DNA of 64,000 nt from Pyrobaculum sp. WP30 (GCA_001189275.1 CP012158.1:744001-808000); one strand, 5' to 3'; positions 45,078 through 54,560 are shown, counted from the first letter of the stretch. Program-made: numbers and translations. The notes: generated from the letters alone by a model not told the origin.

Positions 45078-47341
45078 GGCGCCTCGCGTTGCTTCTGCTA
45101 GGCGGCTTGGCCGTCTTGGCGGCCCTCACCTTTCTAAACGTCGCGCGGCTTGCGGTAAACGCCACTCTGCCGCCTGTCTCTAAAAACCTCAACCTGTCGG
45201 TTTACCCCCTCGCCTCTGCCAGCTGGGCCCCGTCGGATATATACAACGTGACTTACTACAGGATGAAGTTTGTGCCGGGGTGGCCTGAGCTCTACACCGT
45301 GGGGTACTTCGTGCCGAGGGACCCCGGCTGGAGCGCGCGGCTGGAGGCGGTCGGCAGATCCGGCACGGGGCAGTACGCAATTGCGCTGGGGGACCAGGTG
45401 CAGATTACAGAAAGCCAAAACGCGGGGCCCTACGTGCCCATCGCCGGAGCCACGCCGCTGGACTGGCAGATACTCGCCACCCAGCGCTTCTCCATCTTCG
45501 CCAGGGCCTGGTTCAGCCAAGGCGGAACCACGGCGGTTCAGCTGGTGAACTTCACAGCGGAGCCAATGGCAAAGCTGTACGGGCAGACCTTCTCCTGTGG
45601 CGTTTCCACCTTCTCGGAGCCGTTTAACTACTGTTCCCCCGTTTCCTACAGCTATGGCTGGGACGGCGCTTCCAATACCACGCTTATAAACCTGCCGTAC
45701 CAAGTAGTCACCTACGGCCCCGAGGCTTGGGTGGAGGTGAGCTCCACCGTGGGCAACCCGCGGCCTTCTCTGCGCACTCAGGTAGACGGTGCCGGGATTG
45801 ACTTATACGGCGTTGTAGCGCTGGTGATCGACGTGTCCAGCTTGAGTCCCACCACACAAGCCACCATATCTATACAACACCTCTACGGCAGAGATCGTGG
45901 CGACACTCGGAATAACCTCGCCTACATCGAGCTCCAGGTGAGGAAGCCAGACGGCTCCGTGGTGTATCTCTACTTGGCTAGAGACGACGGGACCGGCTAT
46001 ATTACACGTGTATATGACGTCATGAGCGGCGCGGCGCGGTACGTATGCGACTACAATGTAGGCAGCGGCGCCTCTGGGTGCCCAGCGGGGCACATAGTGG
46101 TGAGGCTGGGCGGCCTCTCCTCCACCTGGGCTACTTTCTTCTCCGGCACCGTATATCAATACGTGGGCTACGGCACGATAGAAAAAATAGCGCTGGTCGC
46201 CGTGGATCAGAGCTATATCTCAGGTAGGGGGCCTGGCGACTTCTGGGTGTATTGGGATAATCTTGCAATCTCTGGGTATAGGTGTAGTCTTCCGGGCGCA
46301 GTGTCGGTGTATACGCGGGGTCAGCCATTTACTAACGTGTTTATAGACACCCAGACAAGCCCCACCTCGCCGCCCTCCCTCGCCACCGAGGTGGATGCCT
46401 ACGGCGGGTCTGGCAACCCCTCTGCTGACTGGGGCGCGGCAATTGCTACTTACCAGCTCTCCAGCCCCGTGCCTGCCTACGGCACCACAGTTTCGGCGTG
46501 GGGGAGGTATGTGAGAGATGCCGGCGACGCTCAGAACAACGTGGCTTATCTCTCCATAGGCGTAGATACAAACGGCGACGGGCAGATAGACAAGGAGTAC
46601 ATCATATATCGATACGACACGGCGCAGTATCCCGGCGCAATAGTGTCGGCCTTCTTTAGAGACGCAAATGGGAACCCAGTCTATGTCTGCACTGTGGACA
46701 GCGCGGGCGCGTGCACCACTACAGACTCCCGCTTCGTGGTTTTCAACGCCGGCTCTATGACCAGCGGCAACAACTACCAGTGGAGCTACACCCTGTACGA
46801 CCAAGGGGCGGTGGTCGCAGTGGCGTTTACAGCCGTAGACGCCTCCTACTACGCCTCCGGCACAGCCAACGACTTCTGGGTGTTTTGGGACGACTTGACT
46901 ATTGAATACAGCGCGTGTCCCCCTCCCGCCGGCTGGAGTGCGGCTGGTAGCTACGTGTGGCAGTCTAACAACTATCTGCTCGTGACGGGCTCGGCCACGG
47001 CGTATATGCCGCTTGTGGCAAACGCGCTAACCTACGTGGCTAACTTCACCGGCGTGGGGACGTATGCAGTTTTCGATTCTTCGCTGGGCGTAATATTCGG
47101 CGTTTCTGCCAGCGGTAGCTTGTTTACAGCGCTTTGCGGCGGCGCGTCTACGCCGCTTGGCTCTCTGCCGGCGGCGATGTACGTAGAGCTCAGACCGCTC
47201 AACGGCCTCGGCGATGTCATCATCAGAGACCAATACGGCGCGATATTAGCCAGATACGGCTGCAGATACACAGCCGCACCGCAGTACGTGGGGTTCAGCG
47301 GCGGACTGCTGAGGGTGTACAACGTGACTGCGTTTGGGTGA
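45074..47341 (+). CDS. Large exported two-repeat protein, possible pilus-associated adhesin
   Basis: A 755-residue protein with signal peptide (residues 1-19). The mature start FLNVARLAVNATLPPVSK matches the same region of both pilin-like proteins (NVT-x2-x3-NAT-x-PP). Two homologous beta domains of about 170 residues follow, each ending in a Trp-rich motif (DFWVYWDNLAI; DFWVFWDDLTI). DTNGDGQID in the second is a calcium-type loop. A smaller C-terminal domain ends in RVYNVTAFG. The shared start suggests insertion into the same filament as a tip or side subunit; this is inference. Confidence 0.62.
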   Translation: MRRLALLLLGGLAVLAALTFLNVARLAVNATLPPVSKNLNLSVYPLASASWAPSDIYNVTYYRMKFVPGWPELYTVGYFVPRDPGWSARLEAVGRSGTGQYAIALGDQVQITESQNAGPYVPIAGATPLDWQILATQRFSIFARAWFSQGGTTAVQLVNFTAEPMAKLYGQTFSCGVSTFSEPFNYCSPVSYSYGWDGASNTTLINLPYQVVTYGPEAWVEVSSTVGNPRPSLRTQVDGAGIDLYGVVALVIDVSSLSPTTQATISIQHLYGRDRGDTRNNLAYIELQVRKPDGSVVYLYLARDDGTGYITRVYDVMSGAARYVCDYNVGSGASGCPAGHIVVRLGGLSSTWATFFSGTVYQYVGYGTIEKIALVAVDQSYISGRGPGDFWVYWDNLAISGYRCSLPGAVSVYTRGQPFTNVFIDTQTSPTSPPSLATEVDAYGGSGNPSADWGAAIATYQLSSPVPAYGTTVSAWGRYVRDAGDAQNNVAYLSIGVDTNGDGQIDKEYIIYRYDTAQYPGAIVSAFFRDANGNPVYVCTVDSAGACTTTDSRFVVFNAGSMTSGNNYQWSYTLYDQGAVVAVAFTAVDASYYASGTANDFWVFWDDLTIEYSACPPPAGWSAAGSYVWQSNNYLLVTGSATAYMPLVANALTYVANFTGVGTYAVFDSSLGVIFGVSASGSLFTALCGGASTPLGSLPAAMYVELRPLNGLGDVIIRDQYGAILARYGCRYTAAPQYVGFSGGLLRVYNVTAFG

Positions 47342-47342
47342 T

Positions 47343-47885
47343 ATGACGCAGGCTGAGTCTAAGGCCGCGGTGCCGATGGGCGCCCCGCAGGAGCAGCTGG
47401 AGGCTGAGGAGAGGAGGCGTAGTGTTGTGTTATTTCTGGTCGGCTTGGCGGCGGCGATTCTTGCCTTTTGGTCGGGGGTCTTCCATCTGGTGCCGGGGGC
47501 CCCGTTTCCCGTGTCGCCGGCGCCGGTGGAGGGGGTTGCAGGTGGGAATGTGGTTCTGGTGGGGTATAACGGGTCTCAGAAGTTTTTTGTGTGGGCTCCG
47601 CCTGGCTCGGTTGTGCGGTGGGACGTGGCTTTTTGCAACGTGGCTGACGGCGACGTGTCTGTGGTTGTAAAGGTGGTGGAGGTGCCTAAAGGAGTTAGGC
47701 GTTTTCTCTTCTACATAAACGAGACGAGGTTCGGCTGGGATGGGGTTAACTACACCGAGTGGCGTAGCCTCTTCAGACCTAGAGCCTGCGTGCCCGGCAG
47801 GCTGGAGATTGTGGTAGACAGCCGCGGCGCCAGAGACGCGGTTTATCTGATAAAGATGGAGGTCTCGTCTCTCCTCCCGTCTTAA
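47343..47885 (+). CDS. Membrane-anchored beta protein, possible pilus base
   Basis: About 180 residues from ATG 47343. A cytoplasmic charged N-terminus (EEQLEAEERRR-type) is followed by one membrane helix (VVLFLVGLAAAILAFWSGVF) and an outside beta domain with two Cys (VAFCNVADGD and PRACVPGR). The Cys positions and the closing strand (VYLIKMEV) recall the pilin-like proteins (VCNNYN; PGQC; AYQINIEK). It may be the subunit that anchors the filament. It follows the large exported gene by one base. Confidence 0.5.
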   Translation: MTQAESKAAVPMGAPQEQLEAEERRRSVVLFLVGLAAAILAFWSGVFHLVPGAPFPVSPAPVEGVAGGNVVLVGYNGSQKFFVWAPPGSVVRWDVAFCNVADGDVSVVVKVVEVPKGVRRFLFYINETRFGWDGVNYTEWRSLFRPRACVPGRLEIVVDSRGARDAVYLIKMEVSSLLPS

Positions 47886-48346
47886 CCGCGGAGCAAGACG
47901 CGCCAGCCGCCGCCCCCTCGAGGGCTGGTGGTGTCGGCAGTGGAGGAGGTGGGCTCAACGCCGCTGGGCCTGAACGCGGCTCATGTCTCTGGTTACGGCT
48001 AGCTCGGGGTCTATCGGCGCGCAGAGCGTTGAAAGGGGGCGCATGGAGCTGGCTCGGCGCTGTAGCTCGCGGAGATGTGGAGCTGGGTACAGTAATAGCC
48101 GCAGTGGCTAGGCTGAACACGGCGGATGCCGTGGCGGCGCTCCTCTGCGCATCCTGCCTGCGAGGCTCAGCAGAGGGATTCCGCTCAGGAGGAGAGGGGG
48201 CTGAGTCTAAAAACGCCTAAGCCCCCGATGACTGCCGATGAAGGCGGGGCGAGGGCGCCGGTGAGCCGCCGGGGGGTATGAGATAGAGGGGCGTTTTTGA
48301 CGTCAGCGGTCTGGTGGGGAGGTCGTCTTGGGAGCGGAGCCGAGGT
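47886..48346. mobile_element. Gene-free stretch with a TnpB-tail relic
   Basis: At 48228 the plus strand reads MTADEGGARAPVSRRGG, matching the TnpB-type tail at 17423 (MTPARGAVEGGARAP); about 16 bases around GAAGGCGGGGCGAGGG are identical in DNA. The upstream 300 bases have broken frames and may be decayed transposase. No intact gene. Confidence 0.4.
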
Positions 48347-49252
48347 TTAGGCTACTATCTGTACCGCTTTACACATCTGTATTATTAGGTCGAAAATTTG
48401 TTTGAAGTCTCCTGCCCTCTTGAGGACTTGGGTTTCTCTTGCGTCGTCGTATATGGGTAGCCCCGCCGCCTTTTTCAGCCTGCCCATGTCTCTGCAGACC
48501 TCCAGTCTCTTTTTGAGGAGGTACATGAGGCCGCCGTCTACCCAATCCAGCGTCTCTCTAAGCGTCGGCAGTCCTTCGCCGGATGGCGACGCGCCGACGG
48601 CTAGGAGGGCTGCGTAGTAGGCGTCTGCGGTCATCTGGCCGGGGGCTGTGGCTTCGCCGAGGGAGACGTACATTATGGGGCTCCCCAGAGCCGCCGCGGC
48701 GACCCTGGTGTAGGCCCCCGCCGGCCCCATGGCGAAGGCCACGGTGGGCTTCTCCACCGCGCCGATGAGAGACAACACCCGCAGTCCGTCTCGCGGCTCT
48801 TTTGCGTACGTCGCTACCTTGACCACGTCGCCGAGCTCCGCCGCCTTCTTCGCCCAGCTGAGGAGGACGTCGACCGGCGGCGTCCCTCCGAAGTCGTGTC
48901 TGCTGGCTATCAAGAGGGTTTTTCCCCGCGCCGCGGCCACCTGCCCCGCGATGGAGGCCTCCGCCTCCACGTCTACGTAGTGGGGGTTTAGCTCGAGGAG
49001 CTTTAGATACATGCCGGCCCGCTCCTCCTCGGAGCCGCGCCAAGCCCCGCCCTCTTCGCGCCTCCTCACGGTGAATATGACGGTTTTCCTAGCCACCGCC
49101 TGTTCAAGCGCCGGCCGCACCTCGGCCAGCCCGGCCTGTAGGTAGTCTAGGCGGAGCTCGAGGCAGGGCACCGGCGCCTCCAGCGCCCTGTAGACGTCTG
49201 CCGGTCTCCTCACCGGGACCACTCCACATATCAATACCCCATGGCTCTGCAT
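48347..49252 (-). CDS. aroD: 3-Dehydroquinate dehydratase (type I) fused to chorismate mutase
   Basis: A 301-residue fusion. Residues 1-215 are a type I dehydratase: ELRLDYL, YVDVEAE, IASRHDFGGTP (catalytic His), VKVATYAK (Schiff-base Lys), FAMGPAGAYTRVAAAALGSP and GEATAPGQM. Residues about 225-295 are an AroQ-type chorismate mutase: LRETLDWVDGGLMYLLKKRL, GRLKKAAGLPIYDDARE. It would act before and after chorismate. The promoter TTTTAAATAG is only 13 bases from ATG 49252; TTG 49234 is an alternative start. Divergent or solitary on the minus strand. Confidence 0.9.
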   Translation of the reverse strand: MQSHGVLICGVVPVRRPADVYRALEAPVPCLELRLDYLQAGLAEVRPALEQAVARKTVIFTVRRREEGGAWRGSEEERAGMYLKLLELNPHYVDVEAEASIAGQVAAARGKTLLIASRHDFGGTPPVDVLLSWAKKAAELGDVVKVATYAKEPRDGLRVLSLIGAVEKPTVAFAMGPAGAYTRVAAAALGSPIMYVSLGEATAPGQMTADAYYAALLAVGASPSGEGLPTLRETLDWVDGGLMYLLKKRLEVCRDMGRLKKAAGLPIYDDARETQVLKRAGDFKQIFDLIIQMCKAVQIVA

Positions 49253-49262
49253 GTGGGGCTAT

Positions 49263-50138
49263 TTAAAAGGTTGCAGGCCTATATATCCAGCAGAGCCTGC
49301 ACTGGAGGCACTGGGGGCCTCCGGCGAATTCCTCCGGGTCAAACACCACGCGGCTTGCCGCGGGGCCCAGTCTCTCTCTAAGCCGCCTGCGCAACTGCGC
49401 GACGTCGACCCTTGCCCTTGGCGCGTGTTGGACGTGGTTGAGGAAGAGGAGTATCGTGGCCTCTGTGTTTTCGAGCAGGTGCTGGAGGGCTTGGAGCTCT
49501 TCGTCGCGGCCTGGCGTGTAGACGAAGGTGATGAACCCGCGCCTTAGCTCCCGCCAGACCTCGGCGGCTTCGGCGTAGTTGAAGGGGTCTGCGCTTAGGT
49601 GGATGATTAAGTTTTTGGGGATGTCGGCGCCGCGGATTAGGCGGAGGGATTTGGTGTATGTGTAGAAGATCTTGTGGGGAAGCCTCCTCGCGGCTTCGGC
49701 CCACTTCTCCAGGTACCTCCTGTCGTAGAAGTCGCCGCTTACGTGTAGCCTCACCGCTGGGTGGGGGAGCCTGCTGAGGTACCTAGCCGCGACGTCGGGG
49801 AAGTCGTCTCTCAGAGAGAGGAGGTAAGCCGCCGCCTCGCGGACGTGGGCTCTCCAGTTGGCGATTTCGTATATGGCGTAGCACCACCTGAGGCAGAAGG
49901 GGGTGTGGCCGGGGCAGGTGGAGACGGGGGGCAGGGAGAAGAAGGGTATCTCGCCCATTTTCCTGTTGCCGATGGTGAAGGGGCCAAGCCACCACCTCCC
50001 CACTCCGACCAGCTCCGGCTCGAAGGGCGTGTCCGCCAGGCACTGCTCGTCGCCGCAACGGGCCCACGCCTCGGCGAGCTCCCTGGCCAGCTCGCTTTTT
50101 ACGAGCCTCTCCGCCTCCTCCACGCGCCAGAGCCTCAT
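49263..50138 (-). CDS. Cys-rich protein of the phage Gp88-like family (putative)
   Basis: A 291-residue protein. GPFTIGNRKMGEIPFFSLPP, VSTCPGHTPFCLRWCYAIYE and the C-terminal CLQCRLC form the pattern I associate with the Gp88 family known mainly from phages and plasmids; the clustered Cys could bind zinc or Fe-S. The middle (VRLHVSGDFYDRRYLEKWAE, FYTYTKSLRLI) is also typical. Biochemical role unknown. It is divergent from the aminotransferase gene. Confidence 0.6.
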   Translation of the reverse strand: MRLWRVEEAERLVKSELARELAEAWARCGDEQCLADTPFEPELVGVGRWWLGPFTIGNRKMGEIPFFSLPPVSTCPGHTPFCLRWCYAIYEIANWRAHVREAAAYLLSLRDDFPDVAARYLSRLPHPAVRLHVSGDFYDRRYLEKWAEAARRLPHKIFYTYTKSLRLIRGADIPKNLIIHLSADPFNYAEAAEVWRELRRGFITFVYTPGRDEELQALQHLLENTEATILLFLNHVQHAPRARVDVAQLRRRLRERLGPAASRVVFDPEEFAGGPQCLQCRLCWIYRPATF

Positions 50139-50162
50139 CTATTTTAAGGAGACGTATCATAT

Positions 50163-51161
50163 ATGGATTTCGCCGAGGTCTTGATGCGCATCAAGGAGGC
50201 TTCGCCCAAGCACAGGCTGGACATAGGAGACCCCGACCTGCCCCCGCCCCCAGAGCTTCTGGAGGCTCTGAGGAAGGAGGAGGACTTCAGATACGGCCCG
50301 GCAGAGGGCCTTCCGGAGTTCCGCGAGGCCGTCGCCTCGGCCTTCGGCGTAGAACCGGGCGAGGTCGTGGCGGTGGCTGGCGGCAGACATGGACTGGCGG
50401 CGTTGATGTGGGTCTTCAGGAGGCGGAGGCTTCTAACGCCTACGCCGTATTACCCCGGCTACTTCGACATAGCGGGGGTCTTCGAGTTGGGGCTGGGGCT
50501 GGTGGAGACAGACGGCGGGTGGATGCCTAAGTTCGCAGAGAGGGGGGTCTACGTGGTTAACTACCCCAACAACCCCACCGGGGTGGTTCTGCCCAGGGAG
50601 AAGGTGAGGGAGCTTGTGGACGTGGCTGAGTTTGTGATCAGCGACGAGATCTACCGCGACATTGTTTTCAACGGCTTCACATCGCCTATGGAGCTGAGCT
50701 CCTCAGTCGCCGTGGTGTACAGCTTCTCCAAGGTGTTCTCCGTGCCGGGGCTGAGGATAGGCGCCGTCATAGCGCCTAGGGATGTGGCGAGGGAGGTGGC
50801 CAAGTTCAACAGAGCCACGGTAAACGTGCCGCCGACCCCTACGCAGAGGGCCGTGGCGTCTGTAGTGGACATACTGCCGAGGCGCAGAGCCGAGGTTTCC
50901 GAAGCCTACCGGAGGAGGGCTGAGCTGGCCGCCGGCTGGCTCAAGCTGGAGTTCGTGAGGCCCGGCGGCGCCTTCTACGTGTTTCCCCGCGTCGCCGACG
51001 ACGTGCGTTGCTTCGAGGCGGCGCTGGCGGCGGGAGTTTCCCTCCTCCCGGGCTCGCTCTACGGCGACCCCCGCCACGTGAGGCTGGCGCTTGTTGAAGA
51101 CGAAGAGAGGCTGAGGGAGGCCTTTACAGCGGTGAACGCGGCCTGCGGAGGCCCGCGTTGA
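50163..51161 (+). CDS. Class I aminotransferase (likely aromatic or aspartate)
   Basis: A 332-residue PLP enzyme: YGPAEGLPEFREAVA, VNYPNNPTGVVLPRE (substrate/PLP Asn), FVISDEIYRDIVF (Asp, Tyr), SFSKVFSVPGLRIG (Schiff-base Lys) and an Arg-containing C-terminus. It is shorter than the usual 380-400. Its stop overlaps the start of shikimate kinase by 4 bases, so transamination of phenylpyruvate or hydroxyphenylpyruvate is the likely role. Substrate is inferred from context. Confidence 0.88.
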   Translation: MDFAEVLMRIKEASPKHRLDIGDPDLPPPPELLEALRKEEDFRYGPAEGLPEFREAVASAFGVEPGEVVAVAGGRHGLAALMWVFRRRRLLTPTPYYPGYFDIAGVFELGLGLVETDGGWMPKFAERGVYVVNYPNNPTGVVLPREKVRELVDVAEFVISDEIYRDIVFNGFTSPMELSSSVAVVYSFSKVFSVPGLRIGAVIAPRDVAREVAKFNRATVNVPPTPTQRAVASVVDILPRRRAEVSEAYRRRAELAAGWLKLEFVRPGGAFYVFPRVADDVRCFEAALAAGVSLLPGSLYGDPRHVRLALVEDEERLREAFTAVNAACGGPR

Positions 51162-51982
51162 GGGCCATGGGTTGCGTCTCTGCGTGTGCCTACGGCGGCG
51201 GGACCGTGATTAATGCAATAGCCACAGGCCACGGCGCCGCCTTCCCCATCTCGCTGAAGGTTGTGGCTGAAGTGTGCCGCTCTGATGAGTATAGGGTGGA
51301 GAGCTACGCCGACGTCGACTTGGCGCCGGTGCGCAGGATCGTGGAGAAGGTCGCGGAGAGGTTCGGCACCGGCCCCCTCTCGGTTCGCTTCTCCGGCGAC
51401 CTCCCCACCGCCGGCGGGCTGAAGTCCAGTAGCGCGGCGGTGAACGCGTTGATCGTCGCGGCGGCCCGCCTCGCCGGCGTCGAGATTGACCTGTTCGACG
51501 CGGCCCGTCTCAACGCCCAGTTGAGCAAGTGGGCTGGCATAAGCGTCACCGGGGCCTTCGACGATGCCGTCGCCAGCGCCGTCGGCCGTAGCTACCTTAC
51601 GGACAACCACAAGCTGGTGGTCATTAGAGAACTCGAGGTGAGGGGGAGGGCCGTGGTGTTGGTGCCGCCTTACGAAAAGAGGCGACATAGGCTGGAGGAG
51701 ATGAAGGCTCTGGCGCCCGTCGTCCGGACAGCTGTGGCCTACGCCGGGCTGGGCATGTGGCGCGAGGCGATGTTGATAAACGCGGTGGCGTACGGCTACG
51801 CCCTGGGCTACCCCCCAGAGCCCACGCTGGAGGCCCTGCGCCGCGGCGCCGTGGGCGGCGTCTCCGGCACAGGCCCCTCCCACGTCTTCGTCACAGAGGC
51901 CCCCGAGGAGCTGGCAGAGGCTCTTTCGAAGTTCGGAAAGGTCTATGTGGTGGATATTCCTCAGTCGCCCTGCTCCACGTAG
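51158..51982 (+). CDS. aroK: Shikimate kinase, archaeal GHMP type
   Basis: Phosphorylates shikimate. The 274-residue protein is GHMP-fold rather than the bacterial P-loop type: AYGGGTVINAIATGHGAAF, LPTAGGLKSSSAAVNALIVA (GHMP ATP loop), GAFDDAVAS and GGVSGTGPSHV. Start is TTG 51158 overlapping the aminotransferase stop, or ATG 51167. It converges with the GH31 gene. Confidence 0.93.
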   Translation: MRAMGCVSACAYGGGTVINAIATGHGAAFPISLKVVAEVCRSDEYRVESYADVDLAPVRRIVEKVAERFGTGPLSVRFSGDLPTAGGLKSSSAAVNALIVAAARLAGVEIDLFDAARLNAQLSKWAGISVTGAFDDAVASAVGRSYLTDNHKLVVIRELEVRGRAVVLVPPYEKRRHRLEEMKALAPVVRTAVAYAGLGMWREAMLINAVAYGYALGYPPEPTLEALRRGAVGGVSGTGPSHVFVTEAPEELAEALSKFGKVYVVDIPQSPCST

Positions 51983-54020
51983 GTGCCCAGCTTCGCGTAG
52001 GCGGCGGCCCGCCTCCTCCCGTTGACCACGACCTCGGCCAGCCCCTCGCCCAGCACGTAGAGAGCCGGCCACTGGACGTCGGTCTCCACGGCGTTGCCTA
52101 GCCGCGTCACTGAGGCGGGGCCTTCGTCTCTGTATATGGTCCACCTCCCCTCGCCGTATATGAGGAGGGCCTCTTGTGTAGGCACGGCAGAGCCCGACCG
52201 CATGTACAGCGGCATGTCTGCCTCAGACACAACCCAGCTGGGGCCTAGGTGGACGCGTCCCGTGGCCAGGTCCATCCAGGCGCCTCTGGGCAGATAGACG
52301 TCTCTCTGCCTCACGCCTTTGTCTAAGATGGGGGCATAGAGGAGGTAGGGCCCCACCATATACTCGTCGTGTATCTTAAAGGCGTCTTCGTCCTCTGGGA
52401 ACTCGAGCCCCAGCGGCCTCACGATGGGGTAGCCGTGGAGATGCGCCTCCCAGACCAGATGCCTGAGGTAGGGGAGGAAGCGGAGCCGCATCTTGACCGC
52501 CTCCACCGCCATGTGGCGGTACTTGCTCGGCAAACGCGTCACCTCGGCGTCGGGGGTCGCCTTGTCTCTGTGGACGCGGTATATGGGGAAGAAGGCCGCC
52601 GCCTGGTACCACCTAGCCGCCAGCTCGTAGTCGCCGAGCCCGGCGAATCCCCCCACGTCGCAGCCGACGTACGGCACGCCGGAGGCGGAGAGCCCCAACA
52701 CCGACATCACGGCGAGCCTCAGCCCCTCCCAGGTGCTGGGCACGTCGCCTGTCCAAAGGGCGGCGTACTTCTGTATGCCGAGGTAGCCGGAGCGTGAGAG
52801 TATAAACGGCTCCTTCCCCGCCGCCTGTAGCCCCTTGTACGTGGCCTCGGCCTCGTAGTAGGGGTACAGCCCCCTGACTTTTTCATGCGGGTTCTTGACG
52901 CCGTCGGCGACGTGGTAGGCGCCTCGGGGAGACTTGCAGTACAGCTCCTCCCTGTTGAGGGGGTGGGGGTGGCGCCCGCCAGGGCGTACATCCGCGAGCG
53001 GCTTGTCAAGACGTCGCAGTTGAAGACTGTGGGCTCGTTCATGTCTAGCCAAACCCCGTCGACGTTGTACGTAGAGACGAACTCCGCCACGTGGGAGGCC
53101 CACAGCTCCCTGCACCGCGGGTTCAAGAAGTCGGGGAGTGCGGAGAGCCCGGGCCACCCCCTGGCTAGGTACAGCTCGTCGTTTTCTGTGACCAAGACGC
53201 AGTTGAGGAACTTCTCAAAGGGCCGGTACCCCGGCTCGGCCTTTATGTAGGGGTCTACGATCGTGACGACTTTAACGCCCACCTCGTGCATGGCCTCTAC
53301 GAAGCCCCGGGGGTCGGGGAACTTTCTGTAGTCCCAGGTGAACTGTTTATATCCATCCATGTAGTCTATGTCGAGGTAGACGGCCTCCACGGGCGCCTCC
53401 TGGGCCACCTCTCTGACCACCTCCTCCGCCGCCTTCTGCGGCTCGTAGCTGTAACGCGATATGTGGAGCCCCAGCGCCCACCTCGGGGGGAGGAAGGGCC
53501 TGCCCGTCACCTCGGCGTATGTGGAGTAAACATCGAGGGGCGACTGGCCGAATAACACGTAGACCTCGGGCTTGTCCTCCACCTCTATCGCCACCTCGCC
53601 GTATCTCAAGGCGCCTATGTCGGCCACGCCGTAGGCGGGGCTGTTTACCACAAGCCCGAAGGCCTTCCCTCCCTCGACGAATACGAGAAACGGTATGGAG
53701 GCGTAGAGGGGGTCCATGCCGAGCTGGTAGCCGTATAGGTCGTTGTTGAAGAGCAAGAAGCGTCCCCTCCTCCTGTCGGGCGGATACGCGCGCGTGCCTA
53801 GGCCGAAGACGTGCTCCCGCGGCCCCAGCTCCTTACGTATGACGGTCCCGTCGGCGGCTGGCTCCACCTTCAGAACAACCTCGACGCCGCAACAAGAGGC
53901 GTTCAGCGTCTTGCCGTCGAAGGAGGCTGTAGGCACGGGCTCGCCACTTGGCAGAGGAAATGTGAGGATCTGTTTGCCCAACGTGAGCTTTACGCTCTTT
54001 TTCCCTGTTTCCAAAGACAC
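51961..54020 (-). pseudogene. GH31 alpha-glucosidase, single frameshift
   Basis: The N-terminal frame starts at GTG 54020, 27 bases after AAAATATAAATC, and includes FGLGTRAYPPDRRRGRF, YLDIDYMDG and the nucleophile motif DGVWLDMNEP. It is lost near residue 352 in the C-rich run at about 52959-52969 (minus strand CCCCC-A-CCCCC). Adding one C joins it to the second frame (LNREELYCKSPRGAYHVADG), which carries FILSRSGYLGIQKYA, VPYVGCDVGGF (acid/base) and the C-terminal beta domain. The total of about 690 residues is normal. Apart from that one base it looks undamaged: recent inactivation, slippage or sequencing error. Confidence 0.88.
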
Positions 54021-54042
54021 TTGGGGTCAGAAAAAGGGCGAT

Positions 54043-54357
54043 TTATATTTTGGCGGTTACCTCGTTGGTGAGCTTAGCCGCCAGGACTTCTAGTTGCCTC
54101 CGTATCTCCTCAATCCTCTTCCTAACCTCCCCGCTTTGGGCCAAGTATTCAAGTTGCTTGGCCAGCACAATGCCCTCGTGTAGGTAGTGATCCAACCGGA
54201 GCAACGCCGCCAAGTCCACGTCTTTGTAAACCCTAGTTGCCATTTCCTTCTCTAGGCACTCCCAGTGGACCGGGCCTTTGTTGTAGAACGTGAAGAGCTG
54301 ACCCTCGATTATCTCCTCGCCGCACGCCGCGCATTTCCACCTCTTCAGCTGGCGCAT
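54043..54357 (-). CDS. DUF2175-type zinc-binding protein
   Basis: A 104-residue protein: KCAACGEEI then VHWECLEKE gives two Cys, His and Cys for one metal site, followed by a helical C-terminus (EVRKRIEEIRRQLEVLAAKL). This is the layout of the archaeal DUF2175 family, of unknown function. ATG 54357 follows TATTAATATCC by about 24 bases. It lies between the GH31 gene and the ribosomal operon on the opposite strand. Confidence 0.7.
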   Translation of the reverse strand: MRQLKRWKCAACGEEIIEGQLFTFYNKGPVHWECLEKEMATRVYKDVDLAALLRLDHYLHEGIVLAKQLEYLAQSGEVRKRIEEIRRQLEVLAAKLTNEVTAKI

Positions 54358-54560
54358 GGCCTATTGGCGATGTGGATATTAATAGTTAGGCTTCTCGCAG
54401 GTCTTTAAAGGCTACGCCTCTCAGAGGCAGAACCTTAGGTTTTGGGCTGAAGATTAAGCCTATTGTAAACGCTCAGCTGATGTGAAGCCTGTCGGCGGCA
54501 TGGTTTGCCCGGAGACGCTCGTGGTAGTAACCTATTTAAACCACGGGTAACGCCGCGGAC

